Shown: positions 50,736-60,194 of the stretch, one piece after another
Layout of the letters: every line of letters begins with the position of its first letter
How positions within the stretch are numbered: the first letter of the stretch is position 1
Assembly (NCBI GenBank): GCA_937995835.1
Contig: CALKIV010000104.1
Location: 23,625 to 87,624 of the forward strand
Reading direction: 5' to 3'
From: an uncultured Dysgonomonas sp.
GTDB taxonomy: Bacteria; Bacteroidota; Bacteroidia; Bacteroidales; Dysgonomonadaceae
Length of the DNA stretch: 64,000 nucleotides
Translations under genes and position numbers: made by a program
Notes under the pieces: model-generated
The model's database searches: none
What the model was told of the DNA's origin: nothing
The model's input: the letters and a program-made list of their open reading frames with translations, nothing else

Positions 50736-52736
50736 ATGAGAACATTACTAAGTAGTTTATTACTATTCGTTTGTCCCGTAGCACTTTTGGCACAAGTCAG
50801 CGACTCGATTCCATACAACCTTCAAGAGGTTGAAATTTCAGCGGTATCTAAACCTTCCACATCTCGTTCGTCCACGCCCTTGCAGGTGATGACAGAGCAA
50901 GACTTTAAGATGCAGGGTATACAGTCTGTAAGTGATGCCATTAGGCGTTTTAGCGGAGTGGTACTTAAAGATTATGGAGGGATTGGAGGTCTTAAAACTA
51001 TTTCGGTCAGAGGTTTGGGTGCAGAATATACGACCATCAACTACGATGGCATGGTGATTAGTAATGCACAAGCCGGACAAGTAGACATCGGTAAGTTTTC
51101 GCTAAACAATATTTCAATGCTCTCCCTTAGCATTGGTTCTAGCGACGATATATTTCAATCAGCACAGTCTTTTGCTCTGGCCGGAATGCTAAAGCTGGAG
51201 AGTAAACGACCAACCTTTACGGATAAAAATTTCACTTTAGATACAAAAATTACCACGGGCTCGTTCGGACATTTTGAGCCAATGATCTATTATGCCCGAA
51301 AATTGAGTCGCAAAACATCATTCTCTGCTAATGTCAATTGGCTGAGAGCAGATGGTAAATATCCATTTACGCAAGCAGATGACCAAAGAATCCCTGATCG
51401 CAAGCGCAGAAATAGTGATGTGAACAATTGGAGAACTGAAATTAACCTCTACAACCAACTGAGTGATAAAGATCAATTAGATATCAAGCTTTATTATTAT
51501 GACACCGAGCGAGGACTTCCCGGTGGAGTGACGCTCTATGTGGATGATGCTAATGATAGAATTTGGAACAAAAACACCTTTGCCCAGTTGAGCTATACAC
51601 GCAAATTTGATTCACAGTGGAAGTTTCGTTCTATTGCCAAATATAATTACGACTACGAAAAATATGGCACAGATTACTTCATAGGAGGAGGGGCAAAGGC
51701 AACCGGCTATAATAAATATAAGCAAAACGAAGTCTATTGGACCAACATGCTTCATTATAAAATTGATACGCAGTGGTCAGCTTCATTTTCGCAAGACCTT
51801 TTTTTCAATAGCTTGAGAAGCTCATTCTATGGATTTAATGATGCTCGTTCTGAGCCAAATAGGTATAGTAGCCTTTCGGCCTTGGCTCTACAGTACAAAA
51901 CCGAGCGAGTAAATATGACTGCAACAGCTTTGAACACTTATATTCATCAAAAGATCGTTAATAAAGGTACTAAAACAACTCATAGGAAACTGTCGCCCTC
52001 TTTTAGTGCATCAGTGAAACCTTTGGAGCATGTAGACTGGCGTGTAAGAGCATCATATAAACATGTTTATCGTATTCCTACGTTTAATGAAACTTATTTC
52101 GTTACGATGGGTAAGGGTCTCAAGCCTGAATCGTCATCGCAATATAATATAGGAACGACATGGGTAGGTAGTTTTGTTGACAATCCATTGAACTATATAA
52201 ATATTTCATTGGATGGATATTATAATGATGTAAAGGATAAAATTATAATTATCCCCAGACTTCCATTCCCTACAGCTCTGAATAATGACAGAGTGAAAAT
52301 GAAAGGAATGGATGCAAAAATAACGGGAAATATTTCACTTCTAAATGATATAAATATCGACCTGACAGCTGTTTATAGCTTTATGCGTGCTTATGACGAT
52401 GATAAAAAGAATAAGCAAAGTTATAAAGGTCAGTTGCCTTATACGCCAAAGCATTCAGGATCAGCCTCATTGACCGTCAATAATCCATGGGTCAGCCTGA
52501 CTTACAGTGTTATTGCTAGTGGAACTAGATATACCAATCAAGAGAATAATGAAGATACTAAACATGAGTCTTTCACTGATCATAGTTTCACGGCTTTCAA
52601 AGAACTTAAAATAAATAATTACAAATTGTATGCTACAGCTAGTTTATTGAACGTATTCAATAAAAATTATAGTGTAATCAAATATTACCCTATGCCTGGC
52701 AGGTCGTTCAAGATCAGTGTTGGGTGTAGCTTCTAA
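50736..52736 (+). CDS. btuB: TonB-dependent cobalamin receptor BtuB-like
   Basis: The 666-residue protein has a signal peptide (to about residue 20, ending LLAQ), a TonB-dependent plug domain (about 27-140, VEISAVSKPSTSRSSTPLQV, then IRRFSGVVLKDYGG and TISVRGLGAEYTTIN) and a beta-barrel to the C-terminus, whose last residues SFKISVGCSF fit the barrel-end pattern. The preceding cobalamin riboswitch and the following btuG- and btuF-like genes identify it as a corrinoid importer of the outer membrane, probably working as a complex with the surface lipoprotein next to it. Confidence 0.9.
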   Translation: MRTLLSSLLLFVCPVALLAQVSDSIPYNLQEVEISAVSKPSTSRSSTPLQVMTEQDFKMQGIQSVSDAIRRFSGVVLKDYGGIGGLKTISVRGLGAEYTTINYDGMVISNAQAGQVDIGKFSLNNISMLSLSIGSSDDIFQSAQSFALAGMLKLESKRPTFTDKNFTLDTKITTGSFGHFEPMIYYARKLSRKTSFSANVNWLRADGKYPFTQADDQRIPDRKRRNSDVNNWRTEINLYNQLSDKDQLDIKLYYYDTERGLPGGVTLYVDDANDRIWNKNTFAQLSYTRKFDSQWKFRSIAKYNYDYEKYGTDYFIGGGAKATGYNKYKQNEVYWTNMLHYKIDTQWSASFSQDLFFNSLRSSFYGFNDARSEPNRYSSLSALALQYKTERVNMTATALNTYIHQKIVNKGTKTTHRKLSPSFSASVKPLEHVDWRVRASYKHVYRIPTFNETYFVTMGKGLKPESSSQYNIGTTWVGSFVDNPLNYINISLDGYYNDVKDKIIIIPRLPFPTALNNDRVKMKGMDAKITGNISLLNDINIDLTAVYSFMRAYDDDKKNKQSYKGQLPYTPKHSGSASLTVNNPWVSLTYSVIASGTRYTNQENNEDTKHESFTDHSFTAFKELKINNYKLYATASLLNVFNKNYSVIKYYPMPGRSFKISVGCSF

Positions 52737-52774
52737 AATAATTCGATTTTAAAACAAACTAATATTAAATTAAT

Positions 52775-53935
52775 ATGGAAAAATTAAACAAGTATTTTAT
52801 TAAGAGTTTTTTATTTATAACTCTTCTTGCGTTTACGTTTGCATCATGTAGCGATGATGATGATAATAATGGATCTGAGCAAAAGCTCAATCTAGACAAG
52901 ACAGGCGCATTTGTGCTTGGTGAGGGAAAGAAGGGAGATAACAATGCAAAATTGTCTCACTATAGTTTATCTAAATATAGCTTTACAGGGAATGTTTTTG
53001 AAAAACAAAATAAAGGGCTAAAACTAGGAAATACAGCTCAAGATATTCTTATCTATGGAGGTAAAGCGTTTATAACGGTTACTAACAGTGATATGCTTTT
53101 TGTAACAGACCTAGATGGGGTGCTTTTAGAAGAAATATCATTTGCTAAAACTGCCTATAATCAACCTCGATTTATGGTGGAGGATAATGGATATGTTTAT
53201 ATCGATTTCTATTCCGGACACCTTGTGAGATTAAACACTAGTACACTGAAAATCGATGATAGCAAAGATGTATTAGATTTGCCGGCAAATCCTGAGCAAA
53301 TGGCTAAGGCTAATGGAAAGTTATATATCACAAACTCTAGAAAGGATAAGGCAGAGGGGAAAACTTTGACTGTGGTAAACTTGAGCACTTTTAAGAAAGA
53401 AGCTGATATAGCTGTACACGTTAATCCAACAAGAATAACAAGCGACAGCAAAGGAAACGTTTATGTACTTTCGTGGGGAGACTATACTGCTACCGATAAC
53501 GGGAAAAGTGCTCTGTCAGTTATAAAAGCTGGTTCTGATAAGGCAGAAGTGGCTAAACTTGGAGATGCTGGAACATTCATGGTAATGCATGATGATAAGC
53601 TTATCATTGCACAAACTGTCTATGATAAAGATAATAACTATTATCCTATCACTTCATATTCCCAATATGATATCAGCAAAGTGAAAACAGACCTAAATGA
53701 AGGGTGGAGCGATAAATCTTTCTTCGACGTGCCTGCCGATAAAGATGCTGCACAGCTATTGACTGAAGGGTATTTTATGTCAGTAAATCCAGCAAATAGT
53801 GATGTATATGTTTCTGTTTCAAACTATAGAGTAACTGGAGCTGTTCTTATCTTCGATAAAGAAGGTAAATTTAAGGAGCATATCCCAACAGGAATGGTTA
53901 ACACACAAAAAGTAGCCTTCATGCAAGGAAAATAA
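52775..53935 (+). CDS. btuG: BtuG-like surface lipoprotein (beta-propeller, DUF5074 type)
   Basis: The 386-residue protein has a lipoprotein signal (FITLLAFTFASC) followed by an acidic stretch SDDDDNNGS, the signature for export to the cell surface in Bacteroidota. The rest shows seven similar beta-propeller blades, such as QDILIYGGKAFITVTNS, NGYVYIDFYSGHLVRLN and GKLYITNSRKDKA. BtuG of Bacteroides thetaiotaomicron is a surface propeller lipoprotein that grips cobalamin with high affinity and passes it to BtuB. Position between btuB and btuF supports that role; sequence identity to known BtuG cannot be judged here. Confidence 0.82.
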   Translation: MEKLNKYFIKSFLFITLLAFTFASCSDDDDNNGSEQKLNLDKTGAFVLGEGKKGDNNAKLSHYSLSKYSFTGNVFEKQNKGLKLGNTAQDILIYGGKAFITVTNSDMLFVTDLDGVLLEEISFAKTAYNQPRFMVEDNGYVYIDFYSGHLVRLNTSTLKIDDSKDVLDLPANPEQMAKANGKLYITNSRKDKAEGKTLTVVNLSTFKKEADIAVHVNPTRITSDSKGNVYVLSWGDYTATDNGKSALSVIKAGSDKAEVAKLGDAGTFMVMHDDKLIIAQTVYDKDNNYYPITSYSQYDISKVKTDLNEGWSDKSFFDVPADKDAAQLLTEGYFMSVNPANSDVYVSVSNYRVTGAVLIFDKEGKFKEHIPTGMVNTQKVAFMQGK

Positions 53936-53938
53936 AAA

Positions 53939-55072
53939 ATGAAATATCGTTTTTTACTACTCATAAGTATTGCAACGCTAACACTGAGTTGCAATAAAAA
54001 AGATTCTAAGACTTCTGCCTCCACCAAGGCAGAAGTTTTAGAATTACAGTATGCCAAAGGTTTTCAAGTGGAGGTGACGGATCAATATACGCACATCACC
54101 ATCCGCAACCCTTGGGATACGGTAGCTATACTCAATAGTTATATCCTTGTGGATAGAGCAAAGGATCTGCCAAGCAACTTGCCCAAGGGGAGCATCATTC
54201 GCACCCCGGTGCAGAGTGTGGTGGCTACTTCCACCTTGCAATGCTCCATCCTCAACGAGCTCAATAGTGTAGAACTAGTGAAAGGAGTTTGTGAGCCGGA
54301 ATACATCAAAAATCCGTATGTGGTGCAAGGGGTAGCCGATGGCACAATCATCAATCTAGGGATGGCGCATAGTCCAAGTTTGGAGGGTATTATCATGCTC
54401 AGCCCGGATATTGTACTTTCTGACCCTATCATTGGTAAAAATCAAGCCAATCTGGAGAAAGCAAAAGTGCCTTTGGTGCTGCCCACTAGTTACACAGAGC
54501 CTCACCCTTTGGGCAGAGCAGAGTGGATTCGCTTCTATGCCTTATTTTTGGATGCAGAGCGCCAAGCATTGGCCGATTCATTGTTCTCAGTAACGGTGGA
54601 CAGTTATAACGCAGTGAAAGAGAAAATGGCAGAGGTGACCCATCGCCCAACTGTTTTGACGGATACACGTTATCAAGGAAACTGGAGTTTACCGGGAGGT
54701 AACAGCAATGCTGCTACTCTGTTTAGGGATGCTGGCGCAGCCTATATTTGGGCAGACGATCAGTCGAATATGAGTATGACCATAGCTTTCGAATCTGTTT
54801 TAGACAAGGCAGGAGACGCTGATAAATGGATCATCCGTTACTTTGATGACAAGACAATGACTTACGAAAGTTTGCAAAATGAATTCAAGCCCTATTCCTA
54901 TTTCAAGGCATTTAAGGATAAAGAAATCTACACATGCAACACTAAGTTTGCCACCTATTATGATGATCTGCCGATTCATCCCGATTGGGTATTAAAGGAT
55001 TTGGCAAATGTTTTTCATCCCGAAATGTTCCCTGATTATCAGCCTAGATATTATACAAGAATGGTAAAATAA
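53939..55072 (+). CDS. btuF: BtuF-like cobalamin/iron-type substrate-binding lipoprotein
   Basis: This 377-residue protein has a lipoprotein signal (LLLISIATLTLSC) and the fold of helical-backbone metal/corrinoid receptors: an N-lobe with VVATSTLQCSILNELNS and LGMAHSPSLEGIIMLSPDIV, a long linking helix and a C-lobe with VLTDTRYQGNWSLPGG and HPDWVLKDLANVFHPE. In context it is the periplasmic or membrane-tethered partner of an importer, following btuG by 3 bases. Unusually, no btuC/btuD permease or ATPase follows; a terminator comes next. Confidence 0.85.
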   Translation: MKYRFLLLISIATLTLSCNKKDSKTSASTKAEVLELQYAKGFQVEVTDQYTHITIRNPWDTVAILNSYILVDRAKDLPSNLPKGSIIRTPVQSVVATSTLQCSILNELNSVELVKGVCEPEYIKNPYVVQGVADGTIINLGMAHSPSLEGIIMLSPDIVLSDPIIGKNQANLEKAKVPLVLPTSYTEPHPLGRAEWIRFYALFLDAERQALADSLFSVTVDSYNAVKEKMAEVTHRPTVLTDTRYQGNWSLPGGNSNAATLFRDAGAAYIWADDQSNMSMTIAFESVLDKAGDADKWIIRYFDDKTMTYESLQNEFKPYSYFKAFKDKEIYTCNTKFATYYDDLPIHPDWVLKDLANVFHPEMFPDYQPRYYTRMVK

Positions 55073-55098
55073 AGGATCGATATAGAATTAATAGTCTA

Positions 55099-55136
55099 AA
55101 AAATAGCGGTTGTTGACAAACAATCGCTATTTTTAT
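55099..55136 (+). terminator. Terminator at the end of the btuBGF operon
   Basis: AAAAATAGCGGTTGTT (55099-55114) pairs with AACAATCGCTATTTTT (55119-55134) with one wobble pair and a four-base loop. Confidence 0.85.
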
Positions 55137-55157
55137 TGGTTTGAATCTAGCAGAAAG

Positions 55158-56348
55158 ATGATGATTAAACAAGCAGTGCTGACTCCTAAACTCCTTTGGT
55201 TGATGACCATAGGGGCGTGTTTTGTGGTGGCTAACAACTATTACAATCAACCCTTGTTGGCTGATATTGGTCGTGAGTTTATGATTTCGGAGGCAGAAGC
55301 CAATCGCGTGGCCACGATCACCATCTTTGGCTATGCCATGGGCTTGCTGTTTCTTGTGCCTCTGGGCGATAAGTTTGACAAGAAGATGATTATCAGTATA
55401 GATTTTCTGCTGATCATTGGTTCGTTGATTGCCTTCGGGCTGAGTTCCAGTCCTGAGATGCTGATGCTCTCAGGTTTTGTTATTGGCTTCTCGTCTGTTG
55501 TGCCTCAGATGTTTGTGCCCCTCGTAGCGCAACTTTCTAGAGAAGAAGATCGCAATAAGAATATCGGTATCGTGATGAGTGGACTGTTGATTGGTATTCT
55601 AGGTTCTCGGACTGTCAGTGGAGTGCTGAATCAATATCTCGATAGTTGGCGACAAGTTTACTACATTGCTGCAGCAGGGATGTTCGTTTTGTGGCTATTT
55701 ATTTTGGCACTTTTGCCACGCATCACCCCAACTTTTGTGGGGACTTACAAAGAGCTTTATAAATCAATTTTGGTGTTGATCAAGCAACGTCCCGATCTCC
55801 GTTTGGCTGCCATCCGTGGTGGATTGAGCTTGGCTTCTTTTCAGGCTTTTTGGACTACGTTGACATTCTTTCTCGAGCAACCTCCTTACTTCGCAGGGAG
55901 CGATGTTGCCGGTCTGTTAGGACTTGTTGGCATCGGGGGAGCCCTTTCAGCATCTTATGTTGGCAAGATTGTAGGAAAAGTTAGCAATAGTAGTCTGATT
56001 GTTGGCTCCACGTTGCTGATGATTTTCAGTTGGCTTTTCTTTGGAGTTTGGGGAATGAGCTATGTGGGCTTGATCATCGGAATCTTTATTCTAGATGTGG
56101 GCTTGCAAGCGCTCCATGTAACGAATCAAACGATCATTTTCTCAAAAAATCCAGAGGCAACCAATCGTCTGAACACCGTTTATATGACCACCTATTTCGT
56201 TAGTGGTTCCATCGGAGCCTATCTGGCTGGTAAGGCTTGGGGGCTTTGGGGATGGGGTGGAGTAGTGGTTACAGGGCTGGCTTTTGTCTTGATTTTGCTT
56301 TTGGTACATATCGTATCTATGATCAGGATAGCCAGAAGCCCGCAATGA
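55158..56348 (+). CDS. MFS transporter
   Basis: Start at 55158 (396 residues, MMIKQAVLTPKLLWLM); the longer frame begins inside the btuF terminator. Twelve membrane helices; GFSSVVPQMFVPLVAQLSRE and FLVPLGDKFDKKMI (loop 2-3 of the GxLxDRxGRR type, here degenerate) fit the MFS. The closest look-alikes are AraJ/NarK-type efflux permeases; the substrate is unknown. It begins only 22 bases after the btuF terminator, with no visible promoter between, so its expression must come from read-through or a promoter within btuF. Confidence 0.88.
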   Translation: MMIKQAVLTPKLLWLMTIGACFVVANNYYNQPLLADIGREFMISEAEANRVATITIFGYAMGLLFLVPLGDKFDKKMIISIDFLLIIGSLIAFGLSSSPEMLMLSGFVIGFSSVVPQMFVPLVAQLSREEDRNKNIGIVMSGLLIGILGSRTVSGVLNQYLDSWRQVYYIAAAGMFVLWLFILALLPRITPTFVGTYKELYKSILVLIKQRPDLRLAAIRGGLSLASFQAFWTTLTFFLEQPPYFAGSDVAGLLGLVGIGGALSASYVGKIVGKVSNSSLIVGSTLLMIFSWLFFGVWGMSYVGLIIGIFILDVGLQALHVTNQTIIFSKNPEATNRLNTVYMTTYFVSGSIGAYLAGKAWGLWGWGGVVVTGLAFVLILLLVHIVSMIRIARSPQ

Positions 56349-56498
56349 GTCATTTTAACATTCGTTTGTTTTGTACTCTGAACAAAATTAGATATTGAAT
56401 GTTTTAACTATTGGTTTTATATCTATTGAATTTATGTCTGTTATCACATTATAGTAAACATCTATATGCGAAAACTCTTTTATTTAATAAATAAATCT

Positions 56499-56506
56499 TA
56501 CCTTTA
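56499..56506 (+). promoter_or_regulatory. -7-like element for gnd
   Basis: TACCTTTA lies 47 bases before the gnd start; weaker than consensus and without a clear -33. Confidence 0.35.
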
Positions 56507-56552
56507 ACAAATCAATTTTAGAATTTACAATAAAAATATAATAATACAACAC

Positions 56553-58007
56553 ATGAATAAGTTAGCAGATATAGGCTTGATAGGATTAGCCGTGATGGGA
56601 GAAAACCTTGTTTTGAACATGGAAAATAAAGGTTATACCGTGGCTGTGTATAATCGTACAGTGGAAAAAGTAGATAACTTTGTCAATGGACGAGGTGCCG
56701 GAAAAAACTTTATCGGTGCAAAATCGATTGAAGAATTGGTAGCCTCTCTAAAGCGTCCACGCAAGGTTATGCTTTTGGTAAAAGCTGGTCAAGCTGTAGA
56801 TGACTTTATTGAAAAACTACTTCCTCACCTCGAAGAAGGAGATATCATCATCGATGGAGGTAATAGCCTTTTCACTGACACCAATCGCCGTGTGAAATAT
56901 GTAGAAAGCAAAGGTTTGCTATATGTAGGTACAGGTGTGTCGGGAGGTGAAGAAGGTGCACTCAACGGACCATCATTGATGCCCGGAGGATCGGCAGCAG
57001 CTTGGCCTCACATCAAGGATATTTTCCAATCTATAGCTGCTAAGGTGGCAGATGGTACTCCTTGTTGCGACTGGGTAGGCGAAGGCGGATCAGGACACTA
57101 TGTGAAAATGGTGCATAATGGTATCGAATATGGTGACATGCAGATCATCACTGAGGCATATCAATTGATGAAAGACTTGCTAGGAATGACTCCTGATGAA
57201 CAAAGCAAAGTATTTGAAAAATGGAATAAGGAAGAGTTAGACTCTTATCTGATAGAAATATCTAGCCATATTTTGGCTTACAAAGATACAGACGGCAAAC
57301 CTCTAGTGGATAAGATATTAGACAAAGCAGGACAAAAAGGTACTGGAAAATGGACTGTAGATGCAGCCTTAGAAGTAGGAGTACCTCTTACGTTGATCGG
57401 CGAAGCTGTGTTCTCAAGATGTTTGTCGGCTCAAAAAGACCTGCGTGTTGAGGTAGCCAAACATATCGAAGCGCCTGCAATAAACTTCAAAGGTGACAAG
57501 CAACAATTTGTTGACGACATCAAGTTTGCGCTTTATGGTGCCAAAATGATTTCTTATGCACAAGGCTACAACCTAATGATGGAAGCTGCCAAAGAATATG
57601 GATGGACACTAAACTATGGTGGTATCGCTATGATGTGGCGCGAAGGATGTATCATCCGTTCGGCTTTCTTGGCAGACATCTACAATGCATTTAAGAAAAA
57701 TCCTAGCTTGAAGCACTTGTTACTAGATGATTTCTTCAAACAACAAGTCACTAAATCTGCTCCATCTTGGCGTAGAGTTTGTGCCGAAGCTATCCTTAAC
57801 GGAATCACAGTGCCAGCACTATCTTCTGCTTTGGCTTATTTCGACGGGTTGCGCACAGGATCACTTCCTGCAAATCTGTTGCAAGCACAAAGAGACTACT
57901 TTGGGGCGCATACCTACGAGCGTGTAGACAAACCTCGTGGTGAGTTTTTCCACACCAATTGGACAGGACGTGGTGGCGATACAGCTTCAACAACCTACAA
58001 TGTTTAA
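56553..58007 (+). CDS. gnd: 6-phosphogluconate dehydrogenase (decarboxylating)
   Basis: The 484-residue enzyme oxidises 6-phosphogluconate to ribulose 5-phosphate with NADP in the pentose phosphate pathway. It has the dinucleotide fold GLIGLAVMGENLVLNMENKG at the N-terminus, GVSGGEEGALNGPSLMPGG near 130-150, and GGSGHYVKMVHNGIEYGDMQ near 180 with the catalytic Lys. The C-terminus carries the usual substrate-binding tail EFFHTNWTGRGGDTAS. Many Bacteroides place zwf and pgl next to gnd; here the next gene is a nitroreductase 17 bases downstream. Confidence 0.98.
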   Translation: MNKLADIGLIGLAVMGENLVLNMENKGYTVAVYNRTVEKVDNFVNGRGAGKNFIGAKSIEELVASLKRPRKVMLLVKAGQAVDDFIEKLLPHLEEGDIIIDGGNSLFTDTNRRVKYVESKGLLYVGTGVSGGEEGALNGPSLMPGGSAAAWPHIKDIFQSIAAKVADGTPCCDWVGEGGSGHYVKMVHNGIEYGDMQIITEAYQLMKDLLGMTPDEQSKVFEKWNKEELDSYLIEISSHILAYKDTDGKPLVDKILDKAGQKGTGKWTVDAALEVGVPLTLIGEAVFSRCLSAQKDLRVEVAKHIEAPAINFKGDKQQFVDDIKFALYGAKMISYAQGYNLMMEAAKEYGWTLNYGGIAMMWREGCIIRSAFLADIYNAFKKNPSLKHLLLDDFFKQQVTKSAPSWRRVCAEAILNGITVPALSSALAYFDGLRTGSLPANLLQAQRDYFGAHTYERVDKPRGEFFHTNWTGRGGDTASTTYNV

Positions 58008-58024
58008 TTTAAAAGAATAAAGAA

Positions 58025-58621
58025 ATGAGCTTAAAAGATACAATAGCGTTGCGCAGAAGCCATTATGGTATTAGCAACAAAATAGATATATCAGATGCTG
58101 AGTTGGAAAACATCTTGGAAACAGCTCTTAAGCATGTTCCCTCAGCTTTTAACTCTCAATCAGCAAGATTCGTTTTGTTGTTGGGTGACAACCACAAAAA
58201 GTTGTGGAACATCGTAAAAGAAACACTGCGCAAAGTTGTGCCAGCAGAGGCTTTCAAAGCCACTGAAAGCAAAATAGATAATAGCTTTGCTGCAGGATAT
58301 GGAACGATCCTTTTTTACGAAGATCAAAAAGTGGTAAAAGGTTTGATGGAGCAATTTCCTTCGTATGCCAATTATTTTCCACAATACTCTGAGCATACTG
58401 CAGGTATGCATCAGTTTGCTGTGTGGACAATGCTTCGCGAAGCAGGAATAGGAGCTACCTTACAACACTACCAACCTTTGATTGACGAAGAGGTGGCAAA
58501 AACATGGAATATCGATCCTGAATGGAAACTGATTGCTCAGATGCCATTTGGAAATCCAACAGGTGAAGCCGGTGAAAAACAGTTTAGCCCGATAGAAGAT
58601 CGATTGAAAGTTTTTAAGTAA
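58025..58621 (+). CDS. Nitroreductase family flavoprotein
   Basis: The 198-residue protein belongs to the FMN nitroreductase family, HBN1-like branch: IALRRSHYGISNKIDISDAE at the N-terminus, VPSAFNSQSARFVLLLGDNH near 40, QYSEHTAGMHQFAVWTMLRE near 120, and LIAQMPFGNPTGEAGEKQFS near the end. It should form an FMN-binding dimer using NAD(P)H; the physiological acceptor is unknown. It lies 17 bases after gnd, so NADPH from gnd might feed it, but this is inference. A terminator follows. Confidence 0.9.
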   Translation: MSLKDTIALRRSHYGISNKIDISDAELENILETALKHVPSAFNSQSARFVLLLGDNHKKLWNIVKETLRKVVPAEAFKATESKIDNSFAAGYGTILFYEDQKVVKGLMEQFPSYANYFPQYSEHTAGMHQFAVWTMLREAGIGATLQHYQPLIDEEVAKTWNIDPEWKLIAQMPFGNPTGEAGEKQFSPIEDRLKVFK

Positions 58622-58647
58622 AAGATACTTTCTATTGTGAATATATT

Positions 58648-58686
58648 GAGAGATTGAAGATTTGTTCTTCAATCTCTCTTTTTGTC
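58648..58686 (+). terminator. Terminator after the nitroreductase gene
   Basis: GAGAGATTGAA (58648-58658) pairs with TTCAATCTCTC (58668-58678), followed by a T-run. The rest of the gap to 58972 shows only a TATATTTG element (58776-58783) and AT-rich sequence. Confidence 0.85.
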
Positions 58687-58972
58687 TAAGTGCATAAGTT
58701 CAACTTATATGCTGTTGCAAAGAGGTGTGTATGGAGATAGCCAGTCTGATGTGCGATAGATTTAGAATATTAATGTATATTTGTTGTTATGAAATAAGGG
58801 TATGAGCTAGGCTAGGTTAAAATAGGAAAAGTGAAGAGAAAGTATCATTTTAGTATTTGCTTAAAAGAACAAGCTCTTTATTTTGTCAGAAAACCAAAGG
58901 TTGGCAATTGTAATTTAGTCTCTGATATCAGGAAGTCATTTAATTACTAATTAACATAAACTATACTAGAAT

Positions 58973-60115
58973 ATGAACTTTAACATACGAACATTAGCTG
59001 TGATGTGTAGTGTATCGTTTTCATTATCAGTAAACTCTCAAGTGACAATAGGTAGTGATGAGAAGCCAGCAGCAGGAGCACTGCTACAATTAAAAAATAT
59101 AGATGGGGTGGAAGGTAGTGGTCCAAACTCAACCAAGGGATTGGGCTTGCCAAGAATAGAGATTTTGCCTAATGGTAAGATAAAAGGTTCGGAAAGCTTG
59201 ACGCTAGATAATGAGCTGATGGGCATGATTGGATATAATATCGTCGAAACGGATGAATATTGTATTGGTCTACATGTTTGGGATGGTTCGCAATGGATAG
59301 ATTTGACAAATAAGCAAGCAATAAACGAAACTAATAATTACGACTCAAGTACAGGTATTTTACAAGACGTGGAAGGAAATCAATATACTACGGCTCGGTT
59401 TGGAGATGCAGGTATATGGATGACTCAGAATTTGAGAACTGAAAAATATTATAAGTGTGGAGAATTAAGAGACTTTGCTATCAATGGTCTTGGTGGTGCA
59501 GTGGATTCGGATAGTGAGAGACAAATTGGATATCCTAATGTTTTTGGAGCATCTATAAGTACCAAAGCTTACTTTAACAACCGGCCTGAACTGGGGGTGT
59601 TGTATAACTGGTGTGCTGCTACTAATAGAGTAAACGCAACAGCAGATGAGGAAAATGATCTGACAGGTGTGCAGGGGATTTGTCCCGATGGGTGGCATGT
59701 TTCATCTACTCAAGAGGTGATAAGACTTGTAGAGGAAGTGAATCAAAATACATCGAAATACTCTACTTTGAATGATATCAAATCTACCGATTTGGGCAAA
59801 GAAAATACAGGCTTGGGAAGGGCGATGTTGTCGAGTAATCAGCCTAAAATAGGTACTAAAGCACATCATGGTGTTTCTAATTCGAATGATAATAATGGGT
59901 TTAATATGTATGCCTTAGGTTATGGATTATCGGGTATTGTAAACTCTGCAGGTGGAGAGGCAACTATATATGCCAACATTTGGGCAGCGAGTAATAGTAA
60001 TAGTGTCAGCGCATACTACTTTTATTCGGTATTAAATGATGGAGGTGAATATATTAGGCTCAAAAATGTATGGAATAAGAGAGCGTTATTTCCTGTCAGA
60101 TGCAAAAAGAATTAG
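58973..60115 (+). CDS. Secreted FISUMP-domain protein
   Basis: The 380-residue protein has a signal peptide (ending SVNSQ) and a mature N-terminus VTIGSDEKPAAGALLQLKN, a short beta-rich linker with LHVWDGSQWIDL, and a FISUMP domain (about 135-380): DVEGNQYTTARFGDAGIWMT, YNWCAATNRV, GVQGICPDGWHVSST and, at the end, RALFPVRCKKN. FISUMP proteins are secreted or surface proteins of Bacteroidota and Fibrobacterota, sometimes pilus-tip or adhesin-like. A second protein with the same N-terminal plan begins at 63874. Monocistronic. Confidence 0.88.
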   Translation: MNFNIRTLAVMCSVSFSLSVNSQVTIGSDEKPAAGALLQLKNIDGVEGSGPNSTKGLGLPRIEILPNGKIKGSESLTLDNELMGMIGYNIVETDEYCIGLHVWDGSQWIDLTNKQAINETNNYDSSTGILQDVEGNQYTTARFGDAGIWMTQNLRTEKYYKCGELRDFAINGLGGAVDSDSERQIGYPNVFGASISTKAYFNNRPELGVLYNWCAATNRVNATADEENDLTGVQGICPDGWHVSSTQEVIRLVEEVNQNTSKYSTLNDIKSTDLGKENTGLGRAMLSSNQPKIGTKAHHGVSNSNDNNGFNMYALGYGLSGIVNSAGGEATIYANIWAASNSNSVSAYYFYSVLNDGGEYIRLKNVWNKRALFPVRCKKN

Positions 60116-60194
60116 ATATCCTTGGCATTATTTTGCAAAGTATTCATATTTTTAAACAGGTTTAAATTGAGACTTTTAACTAAACAATCTTTTT

